DNA of 31,402 nucleotides from Fibrobacter sp. UBA4373 (lineage in GTDB: Bacteria; Fibrobacterota; Fibrobacteria; Fibrobacterales; Fibrobacteraceae). The translations under genes were made by a program, and so were the position numbers. The DNA lies in contig DGSB01000060.1 in assembly GCA_002390045.1 (NCBI GenBank), positions 16,879 through 48,280 on the forward strand, given 5' to 3'. Shown piece after piece: positions 15,538 to 23,140 of this stretch. The notes under the pieces were generated by a model. The model made no database searches. It was not told the DNA's origin and saw nothing but the letters and a program-made list of their open reading frames with translations. Numbering within the stretch: position 1 is the first letter of the stretch; the number at the start of each line of letters is the position of its first letter.

Positions 15538-16322
15538 CGATAGTTTTCCTGAACAAAAATTTCCCTTAAATATTTAGAAAACGAACGTCCGTCCTCCATC
15601 GGCTCTTCAAAAAATTGGAACGCATGCGACGCCATTCGGGGATCTTTCGGAGAAAGCGCTTTGCATATCGAAAGGTTCAGTTTTCGTTTGTGCGCTTCAT
15701 CCATTTCCGCATAGCCGACTTCCTTTCCCATTCCCACAAGACCAATCCAACTGCGCACTTCAAAAGCAAAAGGAACTGGGATGATATCTCCGGAAATCGC
15801 CAGCCGCGAAATTCCAAGGCCCCGCGGAGCTGGGGAAAAAAGGCGCGACGTCGCCCAAATCGCCTTAGGACGATAAGCGGCCTTTCCCATAAAAAAGATT
15901 TCGCCCAAATCCCGGAGGATTCCCTTGTAAGACGTGGAAGACGCCCAACCGGCAAGCGGTGTCCGGCGACGGACAAAATTCCCGACACTCCAAAAAATTC
16001 CCGGGACGCTTTCTTCGACTGGCCAGTCAAAGGTCCCTTTTGCCGATCGGACCGTTTCGAGAATGGAGGCTTCGGTCGGAAGGGGAAAACTCCAAAGGGC
16101 TTCACTCGGGAATTTTTGGAACAGGGCGTTCAGCACTTTTTGCAACAATGAAAGAGGAATTTCTTGCGAAAGGCACGAGCCGAAAAGCACCCAAGCGATT
16201 TTTGCTTCGAGCGTATTCGCCTTCCCCGCAACTGCAACAATTGAATCCGGCGCATTCTGAAAGTACCGCACAAAATTTGCGGTAGCCTTCATGATTTCCG
16301 GATGTTCCTTTTCCCACTGCAT
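15534..16322 (-). CDS. Conserved-looking protein of unknown function in the psd operon
   Basis: 262 residues from the ATG at 16322 (a TTG at 16334 is possible). No signal peptide or membrane segment. The sequence is mixed helical with aromatic patches. A stretch IPVPFAFEVRSWIGLVGMG, after an earlier AKIAWVLFGSCLSQEIPL, faintly recalls the layout of helix-hairpin-helix DNA glycosylases, but no GPD signature or catalytic Lys/Asp pair is clear. It starts 18 bases after psd and overlaps the following lipoprotein gene by four bases, so it is co-translated with them. Function not assigned. Confidence 0.65.
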   Translation of the reverse strand: MQWEKEHPEIMKATANFVRYFQNAPDSIVAVAGKANTLEAKIAWVLFGSCLSQEIPLSLLQKVLNALFQKFPSEALWSFPLPTEASILETVRSAKGTFDWPVEESVPGIFWSVGNFVRRRTPLAGWASSTSYKGILRDLGEIFFMGKAAYRPKAIWATSRLFSPAPRGLGISRLAISGDIIPVPFAFEVRSWIGLVGMGKEVGYAEMDEAHKRKLNLSICKALSPKDPRMASHAFQFFEEPMEDGRSFSKYLREIFVQENYR

Positions 16323-16340
16323 CCGACTGTACAAGTCAAA

Positions 16341-17198
16341 TTAGACGAGGCTTTCACCCATCTTCACCGCCTGTCCGAGCGTGGACTTGAACAGATTCGG
16401 ATGACGTTCCGCCAAAACCTTGTCCGCAATCAAGATGACCGTGCTGCCCATTTCAAAACGTCCAAGTTCTGCACCGCGTTCAAAGCGGTATTCGGACTTG
16501 GGAACGTAATCGATTCGCGGAGCGGTCCGAGGAAGCTTTCCTACATTCGTAATCCAGTTCGGAGCGTAATTCACCACGATCCGGCCCACATTGGTAGCGC
16601 CGACTTTCACCAACAAAAGTTCGCCGCCTCCATCCACGGAAATACGGGTCGTGATCCGTTCGTTAATGCAGAAAAGGCCTTCGACGCGTTCCACGCTCCA
16701 AGGATTCACCGGCCAAAGCGTTCCCGGGCAATAGCTTGCCGAAAGGAGCTTTCCTGCTACCGGGGAATGAATGCGGTGATAATTGAACGGAGCGAGGTAA
16801 ATCGTCGCAAAACGTCCACCGGCAAAGTGTTCTGCAAGTTCCGGATCGCGAAGGAGTTCCGCCAGCGAATAAGTCTTTCCCTTCGCCTGGATCATTTCTG
16901 CATTCTGACCTTCGAGGCTTCCCGTTTGAGATTCCCTACCGTCCACCGGACTCACCACTTCGGAATCCGCAATGGGACGTGCCCCATCCTTCAGAGTGCG
17001 GATAAAAAGTTCACCGATATTCGCATAAGACGAAAGCGGTGCAGAAGCCTCTTCCATGTTCAAAGAATATGCTTTGGCAAACAGGTTGCGGGCAAGCTTC
17101 GAAAGGAAGGGAACCTTCAAATTGATAAGATTACCGAAAAGTCTCGATTCGAGATTCTTCGGCAGGAGTTTCATAAACACATAACGAGGAGAATTCAT
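16341..17198 (-). CDS. psd: Phosphatidylserine decarboxylase proenzyme
   Basis: Makes phosphatidylethanolamine from phosphatidylserine at the inner membrane. 285 residues, the length of the bacterial type I enzyme. Self-cleavage occurs at Ser252 in MGST (the usual form is LGST), producing the pyruvoyl group on the alpha chain. The other triad members are Asp86 in SPVDGR and His144 in HRIHSP. A WPVNPWSVERVEGLFCINER stretch is typical. A TATAAT box lies nine bases before the ATG with no Shine-Dalgarno. Two genes of unknown function follow closely. Confidence 0.95.
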   Translation of the reverse strand: MNSPRYVFMKLLPKNLESRLFGNLINLKVPFLSKLARNLFAKAYSLNMEEASAPLSSYANIGELFIRTLKDGARPIADSEVVSPVDGRESQTGSLEGQNAEMIQAKGKTYSLAELLRDPELAEHFAGGRFATIYLAPFNYHRIHSPVAGKLLSASYCPGTLWPVNPWSVERVEGLFCINERITTRISVDGGGELLLVKVGATNVGRIVVNYAPNWITNVGKLPRTAPRIDYVPKSEYRFERGAELGRFEMGSTVILIADKVLAERHPNLFKSTLGQAVKMGESLV

Positions 17199-17207
17199 CG
17201 TTGCAAA

Positions 17208-17213
17208 ATTATA
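17208..17213 (-). promoter_or_regulatory. -10 box TATAAT of psd (leaderless candidate)
   Basis: TATAAT on the minus strand ends nine bases before the psd ATG. A weak TTGGTT lies 19 bases upstream. The 50-base gap also serves the divergent antiporter gene, whose Shine-Dalgarno is AAAGG at 17237-17241. Confidence 0.5.
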
Positions 17214-17248
17214 TAACTTTATGCCAGTTTGAAACCAAAGGTCATCAT

Positions 17249-18214
17249 ATGGACTATCTATTTTTAGTTATCGGTCTCACACTGCTCCTTCTCGGAGCGG
17301 AATTCCTCGTCGATTCCTCGGTTGCCATCGCCAAACGCGCCAAAATTTCGAGTTTCATCATCGGTCTTACAATTGTCGGAATGGGAACCTCCGCACCGGA
17401 GCTGTTTGTTTCCCTTTCTTCTTCGCTCAGCGGCCACGGTGATGTCGCCGTCGGGAACATCGTCGGTTCAAACATCTGCAATATCTTTTTGATTTTAGGC
17501 GTGTCCGCCGCGATTACCCCGTTTGTCATCCAAAAAGAGATTGTGAAACGCGACATTCCTTTCGGAATCTTTGCCGTCATTCTCTTGTTTGTACTTGCCA
17601 ACGATTCCTTGATTTTTGGCGCTAAAGAAAGCGGGCTTTCCCGAATGGAAGGAATTGTTCTGCTCGTCTTGTTCGTTGCGTATATGGCTTTTACCATTAC
17701 CAAAAGCTTAAAGAACCGAGGAAAAATGGAAGAGGAAGAAGCGGAGTCCAAGCTTTCCGGAAAGCCGATTCCCCTGCTCCTTTTGATTGCGGTCGCTTCC
17801 CTCGCCGGTTTGATCGGAGGCGGAAACCTGTTTCTTTCTTCGGCTGAAAATCTCGCCAGAGCTTGGGGCGTCAGTGAAGCCGTCATCGCCATTACCGTCG
17901 TCGCGTTGGGAACGTCCCTTCCCGAACTCATCACGTCGATCATAGCCGCTTTAAAAGACAATTCCGAACTTGCCCTCGGAAACGTCATCGGTTCCAACGT
18001 TTTTAACGCCCTGTTTATTTTGGGAATCGCTTCGAGCGCTCATCCGATTTCGATTCAAGGCGTTCGCATGGAAGATTTCGCCGTGATGATCTTTGCCGCT
18101 CTCTGCACACTCGCGGTGGCGTTCAGCTTCCGCAAGTACTTCTTTACCCGTGGCGAAGGCATTTTCTTTCTCGTCTGCTACGTAGGCTATACGACTTATT
18201 TAGTCATGCGCTAA
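17249..18214 (+). CDS. yrbG: Calcium/sodium antiporter, CaCA family (YrbG-like)
   Basis: An inner-membrane cation exchanger of 321 residues with about ten membrane segments in two inverted halves. The two alpha-repeats are visible: GTSAPE at 46-51 followed by GNIVGSN, and GTSLPE at 221-226 followed by GNVIGSN. A charged cytoplasmic loop (EEEEAESK) separates the halves. The ATG at 17249 has AAAGG seven bases upstream; an in-frame TTG at 17201 is rejected. It is divergent from psd and ends in its own terminator. The ion (calcium, sodium or potassium coupled) cannot be fixed by eye. Confidence 0.92.
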   Translation: MDYLFLVIGLTLLLLGAEFLVDSSVAIAKRAKISSFIIGLTIVGMGTSAPELFVSLSSSLSGHGDVAVGNIVGSNICNIFLILGVSAAITPFVIQKEIVKRDIPFGIFAVILLFVLANDSLIFGAKESGLSRMEGIVLLVLFVAYMAFTITKSLKNRGKMEEEEAESKLSGKPIPLLLLIAVASLAGLIGGGNLFLSSAENLARAWGVSEAVIAITVVALGTSLPELITSIIAALKDNSELALGNVIGSNVFNALFILGIASSAHPISIQGVRMEDFAVMIFAALCTLAVAFSFRKYFFTRGEGIFFLVCYVGYTTYLVMR

Positions 18215-18252
18215 CAAAACAGGCGATTTCTTCCAAAGAAAAAGTTTCTTTT

Positions 18253-18283
18253 TGCCGAGAAAATTTTCCCATTCGGCATTTTT
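18253..18283 (+). terminator. Terminator of the antiporter gene
   Basis: TGCCGA and TCGGCA pair around a 14-base loop and are followed by five T. A TATATT box just after it (18285-18297 region) probably starts the next gene. Confidence 0.6.
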
Positions 18284-18334
18284 CCGTTATATTAATGAAA
18301 AAGAGCATTTTCATTTACCACGGAGGAAGCGCCT

Positions 18335-19084
18335 ATGCCAATTTCATTTATTGCCTTTTTGATTATTGGAATCATCATTATCGCGGCAGGAGCATTCCTG
18401 ATGGGCGCCCGGATCAGCAAAGCCGCCCAAAAAGAAGCTTCCAAAAAAGCGAACCAGATTCCATACGCCCAAAGCCTTGCCGAGAACACGGCAAAATTCA
18501 ATTACGGTAGTTTTACCGATGCCCGTGACGGAGAAACCTACCGCACCGTCCAAATCGGGAATCAAGTCTGGATGGCGGAAAACCTTCGATTCCAAGCGGA
18601 AGGCAGTTTTCCTCCGAACAACCAGGAAGAAAACGTAAAAGAGTACGGCAGGCTCTATACATGGCATTCCGCACTGGGCCTTCCTGAAGAACCTGCCGAA
18701 GATTCTACAGCGAGCCATCTTGACTTGACCAAGCATGTCCACGAAAAGAACTACCAGGGCATTGCCCCGGAAGGTTGGCACATTCCTAGCAACAAGGAAT
18801 GGGAAGAACTGCTTGCACAGCTCAAGGCCGACGAGGATTTGCGCAGCGCCTGCGAGTGGCGCAAACCGGGCAAGGATTCTCTTGGATTTTTTGCTTTGCC
18901 TGCAGGCTATCGCTTTGGCAACGGAAGCTTCTTGCACTTTGGCGACCGCACCCGCTTCTGGAGCAAGGACAAATACTGCGGCAGAGCGAACGCTTACCGT
19001 TTAAGCATCACCGAAGAATCCATGGACATCGAAGGAGTTTACCGTTCCGATGCCGTTTCCGTTCGCTGCATCAAGAACACTTAG
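18335..19084 (+). CDS. FISUMP-domain protein with N-terminal membrane anchor
   Basis: 249 residues. Residues 3-25 are one hydrophobic membrane segment, then a short basic helix. From about residue 60 to the end is a FISUMP domain: FTDARDGETYRTVQIGNQVW, MAENLRF, YGRLYTW, APEGWHIPSNKEWEELL, LGFFALPAGYRF and a closing SVRCIKN. The domain is distantly related to formylglycine-generating/lectin-like folds, but no function is known. Unlike its two paralogues at 20841-22947 it has no lipobox and no Ser-rich linker, so it may sit in the inner membrane facing the periplasm. GGAGGA precedes the ATG. Confidence 0.85.
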   Translation: MPISFIAFLIIGIIIIAAGAFLMGARISKAAQKEASKKANQIPYAQSLAENTAKFNYGSFTDARDGETYRTVQIGNQVWMAENLRFQAEGSFPPNNQEENVKEYGRLYTWHSALGLPEEPAEDSTASHLDLTKHVHEKNYQGIAPEGWHIPSNKEWEELLAQLKADEDLRSACEWRKPGKDSLGFFALPAGYRFGNGSFLHFGDRTRFWSKDKYCGRANAYRLSITEESMDIEGVYRSDAVSVRCIKNT

Positions 19085-19108
19085 CCTTTCTCATTTCACA
19101 AACAGCAA

Positions 19109-19142
19109 AAAAAAGAGACCGCCCAACGGCGATCTCTTTTTT
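19109..19142. terminator. Bidirectional terminator, FISUMP gene / purF
   Basis: AAAAAAGAGA-C-CGCC and GGCG-A-TCTCTTTTTT pair with one mismatch around loop CAAC. It lies between two convergent stops. Confidence 0.88.
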
Positions 19143-19158
19143 GAAGTCTTCTAACAAA

Positions 19159-20637
19159 TTACTTCGTTTCCGAATCCTTCGGAGCTTCTTCGCTTTCGCA
19201 TGGGCAGTGGTAGCAGTCACCCGTTTCGGCGTAGTCCTTTCCGGTCCAGCAGTACGTGCAAAGTTCTTCTTCCGGAAGTCCGATGGCACGAATCAAATCA
19301 TCGATGCGCTGGAAAGCTAGAGATGTCAAATGCAACTTTTCACGGATGTATTCGACCATTCCCTTGTACGCATCGCTATCCGGATTGGTGTACTTGTCGA
19401 GATCTGCATTTTCGCCTTCCACGTCACGGATGTAACGACGCGTAATCAAATCATAGACGCTCTTCGAACGGGAGAAGTTGATGAACTTGCAAGGATACAC
19501 CAGCGGCGGGCAGGCAATGCGCATATGCGTTTCCTTACAGCCCAACGAATAGAGCTTCAACGCTTGCTTTCCAAGCTGCGTACCGCGAACGATCGAGTCA
19601 TCGCAGAACACGAGGCGGCGATCCTTGATCAGTCCCGGAATCGGAATCAGCTTCATGGATGCCACATGTTCACGCTGTTTCTGGTCTTGCGGCATAAAGG
19701 AACGTGCCCAAGTCGGCGTGTACTTGACAAACGGACGTGCAAACTTGATGCCTGCTTCATGGGCATAGCCGAGGGCATGAGACGTACCGGAATCCGGAAT
19801 ACCGCATGCGGCATCCGCTTCTGTCGGAGTCCGTTTTGCAAGTGCGCTACCACAACGGTAACGGGTCATTTCCACGTTACGACCTTCGTAGCTCGAAGCC
19901 GGGTAACCGTAATACACCCAGAGGAACGAGCAAATCGCCATTTTACGGCGGGGCTGCACGACAGTCGTAATCGAATCGGCAGTCATCTTCACCACTTCAC
20001 CCGGTCCCAGGTCGCGCACATGTTCAAATCCAAGATTGTGCAACGCGCAGCTTTCCTGAAGCGCGATCATCGCACCGTCCTTTTTGCCGATCACGATCGG
20101 GGTTCTTCCCCACTTGTCACGGCTTGCATAGAAGGTCCCGTCGCTTTCGATCAAAAGGACGGAAATACTTCCCTTCACCTTTTCATGCACATACTGCAAA
20201 CCTTCCACAATCGAATCGCGCGTGGCGATGAGAGCCGAAATGATTTCCGTTTGGCCGACCATTCCACTGGTCGTGGAATACTGCAACTGCACGCAGTTCG
20301 TGCTAAAAAGTTCTTTCTTTAATTCTTCAATATTTGCAATCAAGCCCACGGTCACGACTGCAAAAGTTCCGAGCTTCGAGCTCATCACGAGCGGCTGCGG
20401 GTCCGTATCGGAAATCACGCCGATTCCCACTTTTCCCACGAATGCAGACAAGTCATGTTCGAACTTGCTGCGGAACGGCGTGTTCTGGATGTTGTGAATG
20501 GAGCGATGGAAAGTTCCATCCGGCTCCAATACAGCCATACCGCCACGATGCGTTCCTAAATGTGAATGATAGTCGGTTCCGTAAAAAAGATCAAAGACGC
20601 AATCTTCTTTCGAAACAACGCCACAAAAGCCGCCCAT
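19159..20637 (-). CDS. purF: Amidophosphoribosyltransferase (glutamine PRPP amidotransferase)
   Basis: Catalyses the first step of purine synthesis: PRPP plus glutamine to phosphoribosylamine. 492 residues. The N-terminal nucleophile is Cys5 in MGGFCGVVS, needing removal of a four-residue propeptide. The PRPP-binding loop is LVFCDDSIVRGTQLGK (342-357). Cys236 (MAICSF), Cys383 (VYPCKF), Cys460 and Cys463 (LCTYCWTGK) match the four iron-sulfur ligands of the B. subtilis type. Divergent points are THRGG where most PurF have QHRGQ, and a Cys-rich acidic tail (CYHCPC). AAGGAG precedes the ATG by six bases. It stands alone, with no other pur gene in the window. Confidence 0.93.
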   Translation of the reverse strand: MGGFCGVVSKEDCVFDLFYGTDYHSHLGTHRGGMAVLEPDGTFHRSIHNIQNTPFRSKFEHDLSAFVGKVGIGVISDTDPQPLVMSSKLGTFAVVTVGLIANIEELKKELFSTNCVQLQYSTTSGMVGQTEIISALIATRDSIVEGLQYVHEKVKGSISVLLIESDGTFYASRDKWGRTPIVIGKKDGAMIALQESCALHNLGFEHVRDLGPGEVVKMTADSITTVVQPRRKMAICSFLWVYYGYPASSYEGRNVEMTRYRCGSALAKRTPTEADAACGIPDSGTSHALGYAHEAGIKFARPFVKYTPTWARSFMPQDQKQREHVASMKLIPIPGLIKDRRLVFCDDSIVRGTQLGKQALKLYSLGCKETHMRIACPPLVYPCKFINFSRSKSVYDLITRRYIRDVEGENADLDKYTNPDSDAYKGMVEYIREKLHLTSLAFQRIDDLIRAIGLPEEELCTYCWTGKDYAETGDCYHCPCESEEAPKDSETK

Positions 20638-20793
20638 ATAGACTCCTTAGCCAAAAAGGATTTTGTTCTAGCTGGGCAAAAATTTAGAATTTTTTGCTCC
20701 TGCTTTTTTAGACTTTTTTAAAGCTTTTTTAGGCTTGGGAGAGCCTATCCTTGCTTCGAGAAAAAAGAACGCAAAAAAATATGCAAAACACCC

Positions 20794-20817
20794 CTTGCCT
20801 AATGATTTGTAGGCAAG
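20794..20817 (-). terminator. Likely terminator of the first FISUMP lipoprotein gene
   Basis: CTTGCCTA, eight-base loop, TAGGCAAG: a perfect stem 24 bases past the stop, followed on the minus strand by a T-rich tail. The remaining purF upstream region (20638-20793) is AT-rich with no recognised riboswitch. Confidence 0.55.
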
Positions 20818-20840
20818 TAGGAATTTTTCAGGTTGGCAAC

Positions 20841-21938
20841 CTAGTCCTTGAGGCAACGGACAGAAAAACCGTAGTCCTTACTGAGATTGTCCAAAAACGC
20901 GTAGTCGGTTGCGTAGAACAAGTTCATGAAGTACGCCTTGTCGCTATTGTACTCCGTAGAACTCCAGAAGAACGCGTGGCTGCCCTCGAAGTAGTAAACC
21001 TCAGAGTTGAACTTGCGGCCGGCAGGCAACGCCGAGAAACCGAAAGCATCCGTGCCGTTGCCGCTCGGGCCTTCGTAGCTTGACCAGCCGCTGGTGGACT
21101 TGAGGGCGGTACCGGCTGTCAAGCTGCCGCCCACAGCCGTGATCAGGGCCTCGAATTCAGTTTTGCTCGGCAAGTGCCAGCCGCTGGGGCAAATTCCCTG
21201 GACTGTCGTAGGCAAGGTGCAGGTCTTACCAGAGCCGCAGGACTGTGGATTGTTCACGTCGTTTACCAAGGAAACAGAGTCTATAGCCGCCGCCCAGGTG
21301 TAAAGGCGACCGTACTTGGTGCAATTGGCCGGATTATTTTCATAGCACCAACTGGTGGAATCGGAGGTATAAACGTAAGATCCAATAACCTTATAAGGCA
21401 CGCCCGTATAGGCGTAGTTCAGGTTCTCCGCCATCCAAGTCTGGTCGCCGATGGTCACAGTCTTGTAGGTCTTGCCGTCACGGGTATCGGTCAGGGTGCC
21501 GTAAACACAATTGTTCTCACCATCCACGTTACAGGGAGTCGCCGTTGTTATAGAACTGCTGGATTGCGTCGTTTCACTCGAAGAAGAACTTTCCATGACA
21601 CTCGAAGAGGAGGAATTGTCATTGCGAATCGTCGAAGAGGACGAAGCAATCTCAATGGCACTCGAAGAGGACATTTCCATGGCACTGGAACTAGAACTGT
21701 CATTGCGAGTCGTCGAAGACGATGAAGCAATCTCCACGGCACTCGAAGAGGACGTTTCCATGGCACTGGAACTAGAACTGTCATTACGAATCGTCGAAGA
21801 GGACGAAGCAATCTCCACGGCGCTCGAGGAAGACAGTTCCTCAATTTCCGTATCCTTGGCAGAAGCACTGTCACTATCGCAGGCGACAAGCATCGTCGTC
21901 AAGGCGAATGCACCAACAAACAGCTTCGTGAGTTTCAT
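20841..21938 (-). CDS. FISUMP-domain lipoprotein with Ser-rich repeat linker (copy 1)
   Basis: 365 residues from the ATG at 21938, which has GGAGG just upstream (an ATG four codons earlier lies inside that signal). Residues 1-20 form a lipoprotein signal with lipobox LVAC (Cys20). Residues about 36-130 are a Ser-rich linker with three 27-residue repeats. The FISUMP domain follows to the end: DTRDGKTYKTVTIGDQTWMA, YGRLYTWAAA, CPSGWHLPSKTEFEALI, FGFSALPAGR, FFWSST and a closing SVRCLKD. It should be an exposed lipoprotein; the function of FISUMP domains is unknown. The signal and linker are almost identical in DNA to copy 2. Confidence 0.9.
   Translation of the reverse strand: MKLTKLFVGAFALTTMLVACDSDSASAKDTEIEELSSSSAVEIASSSSTIRNDSSSSSAMETSSSSAVEIASSSSTTRNDSSSSSAMEMSSSSAIEIASSSSTIRNDNSSSSSVMESSSSSETTQSSSSITTATPCNVDGENNCVYGTLTDTRDGKTYKTVTIGDQTWMAENLNYAYTGVPYKVIGSYVYTSDSTSWCYENNPANCTKYGRLYTWAAAIDSVSLVNDVNNPQSCGSGKTCTLPTTVQGICPSGWHLPSKTEFEALITAVGGSLTAGTALKSTSGWSSYEGPSGNGTDAFGFSALPAGRKFNSEVYYFEGSHAFFWSSTEYNSDKAYFMNLFYATDYAFLDNLSKDYGFSVRCLKD
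21579..21821 (-). repeat. Three 81-bp coding repeats in a FISUMP linker
   Basis: The unit begins A(V/I)EIASSSST and has 27 codons, repeated at residues 40-66, 67-93 and 94-120. Copy 2 of the gene holds one unit. Phase is kept at 81 bp, so copy number can change without a frameshift. Confidence 0.9.
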
Positions 21939-21977
21939 GAAATCCTCCATTAAATCTATTTACCGCATAACTTTAAC

Positions 21978-22011
21978 AAAAAAAGTCCGGCAGGCGAAAA
22001 CACCTAACCGA
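21978..22011 (-). terminator. Terminator of FISUMP lipoprotein copy 2
   Basis: TCCGGCAGGCG and a partly wobble-paired CACCTAACCGA arm surround an AAAA loop and are followed by seven T on the minus strand. It lies between the two FISUMP genes. Confidence 0.6.
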
Positions 22012-22032
22012 GCTTGGAGGGGGCTTGGCAAC

Positions 22033-22947
22033 CTACTCCTTGAGACAACGGACGGAAAAACCGAGGCTCTTACTGGTGTTGAGCAGGCGCACGTTGTCGC
22101 CGTAGTAGTCCAAGAGCATGTTGTACGCGTAGTCGCTACCGTCCTCCGAAGAACTCCAGAAGTACGCTTGGCTGCCCTCGTAGTAGTAAATCCCATTGAG
22201 GCCCCTGTAGCCGGCAGGCAACGCCGAGAACCCGAAAGAGTCCTCGTTGGTGATGCCTTCATATTCATTCCAGCCGCTGGTGGACTTGAGGACCGTACCG
22301 GCTCCATTCCACCTATAAGCGTAATCTTCATCCTGCACTCCGCCCACCACCGTGAACAGGGTCTCGAATTCAGTTGTGCTGGGCAAATGCCAGCCCTCGG
22401 GGCAAACGCCACGAACGGGATAAGTCGGAGAACAAGTCTTATTGTAACCGCAGCCCTTGCCGTTTGTGGTCAATGTGCCGACGCTGTCCATGGCCGCCGC
22501 CCAGATGTACAGGCGACCGTACTTGGAGCAGTTGGAGGGATCGTCATCATAACAGTAGCTGTTCTCCGTCTCGTAATTCAGGTTGTCGGCCATCCAGGTC
22601 TGGGTGCCGATGGTCACCGTCTTGTAGGTCTGGCCGTCGCGCAAATCTTTCAGCGTTTTTGCGGTTGCATCGTAAACACTGCCAGCGCTTATGTTTTCAG
22701 AAGAACTGCTGGATTGCGTCGTTTCACTCGAAGAAGAACTTTCCATGACACTCGAAGAAGAACTCTCTATGGCACTGGAAGACAAGCTGTCATTACGAAT
22801 CGTCGAAGAGGACGAAGCAATCTCCACGGCACTCGAGGAAGACAGTTCCTCAATTTCCGTATCCTTGGCAGAAGCACTGTCACTATCGCAGGCGACAAGC
22901 ATCGCCGTCAAGGCAAAAGCACCGAGAGAAAACTTGGCGAAATTCAT
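22033..22947 (-). CDS. FISUMP-domain lipoprotein (copy 2)
   Basis: 304 residues from the ATG at 22947, preceded by GGAGGT. A longer open frame upstream (to 23076) only reads through a terminator and is rejected. The lipobox is again LVAC with Cys20. The Ser-rich linker has one copy of the 27-residue unit. The FISUMP domain runs from LRDGQTYKTVTIGTQTWMA to FSVRCLKE with YGRLYIWAAA and CPEGWHLPSTTEF. Signal peptide and linker share long near-identical DNA with copy 1, while the domains have diverged in their variable loops. This suggests a shared export/anchor module with changing display domains. Its promoter region carries a copied terminator and a transketolase fragment. Confidence 0.9.
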   Translation of the reverse strand: MNFAKFSLGAFALTAMLVACDSDSASAKDTEIEELSSSSAVEIASSSSTIRNDSLSSSAIESSSSSVMESSSSSETTQSSSSSENISAGSVYDATAKTLKDLRDGQTYKTVTIGTQTWMADNLNYETENSYCYDDDPSNCSKYGRLYIWAAAMDSVGTLTTNGKGCGYNKTCSPTYPVRGVCPEGWHLPSTTEFETLFTVVGGVQDEDYAYRWNGAGTVLKSTSGWNEYEGITNEDSFGFSALPAGYRGLNGIYYYEGSQAYFWSSSEDGSDYAYNMLLDYYGDNVRLLNTSKSLGFSVRCLKE

Positions 22948-22985
22948 TAAAACCTCCAGAATAAACCTTATTGGCATGAATGTAA

Positions 22986-23014
22986 AAAAAGTCCGCATCG
23001 CTGCGGACTTTTTT
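22986..23014 (-). terminator. Copy of the transketolase terminator
   Basis: AAAAAGTCCGCA, TCGC and TGCGGACTTTTT form a perfect stem. The sequence, plus the bases after it, is the same as at 25207-25235. Here it precedes FISUMP copy 2. Confidence 0.85.
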
Positions 23015-23015
23015 G

Positions 23016-23059
23016 AAGCGTTCGAGGCCTGCGACCTTACCAAAGCCTCCGACGACATC
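23016..23059 (-). pseudogene. Transketolase gene fragment (duplicated)
   Basis: 44 bases match 25389-25432 inside the transketolase gene with one or two mismatches and in the same orientation. In frame it reads DVVGGFGKVAGLERF. It abuts the copied terminator directly, whereas in the intact gene 153 bases lie between. It is therefore a remnant of a duplication with an internal deletion. Confidence 0.8.
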
Positions 23060-23140
23060 GAATATGCCCTGGGCAACAGAATAGAGCCATAGCGCCGTTT
23101 TTTCTACTCCAAACGGACAGGCTCAAAAAATACGGCTCGT

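Noticed and set aside
20638..20793. Possible purine riboswitch before purF
   Set aside because: Only AT-rich sequence and small hairpins (for example AGGCT/AGCCT) are seen; no conserved aptamer core was found.
22948..23076. N-terminal extension of FISUMP copy 2 up to 23076
   Set aside because: It would translate a terminator hairpin and the transketolase fragment; the ATG at 22947 has a good Shine-Dalgarno and a lipoprotein signal.
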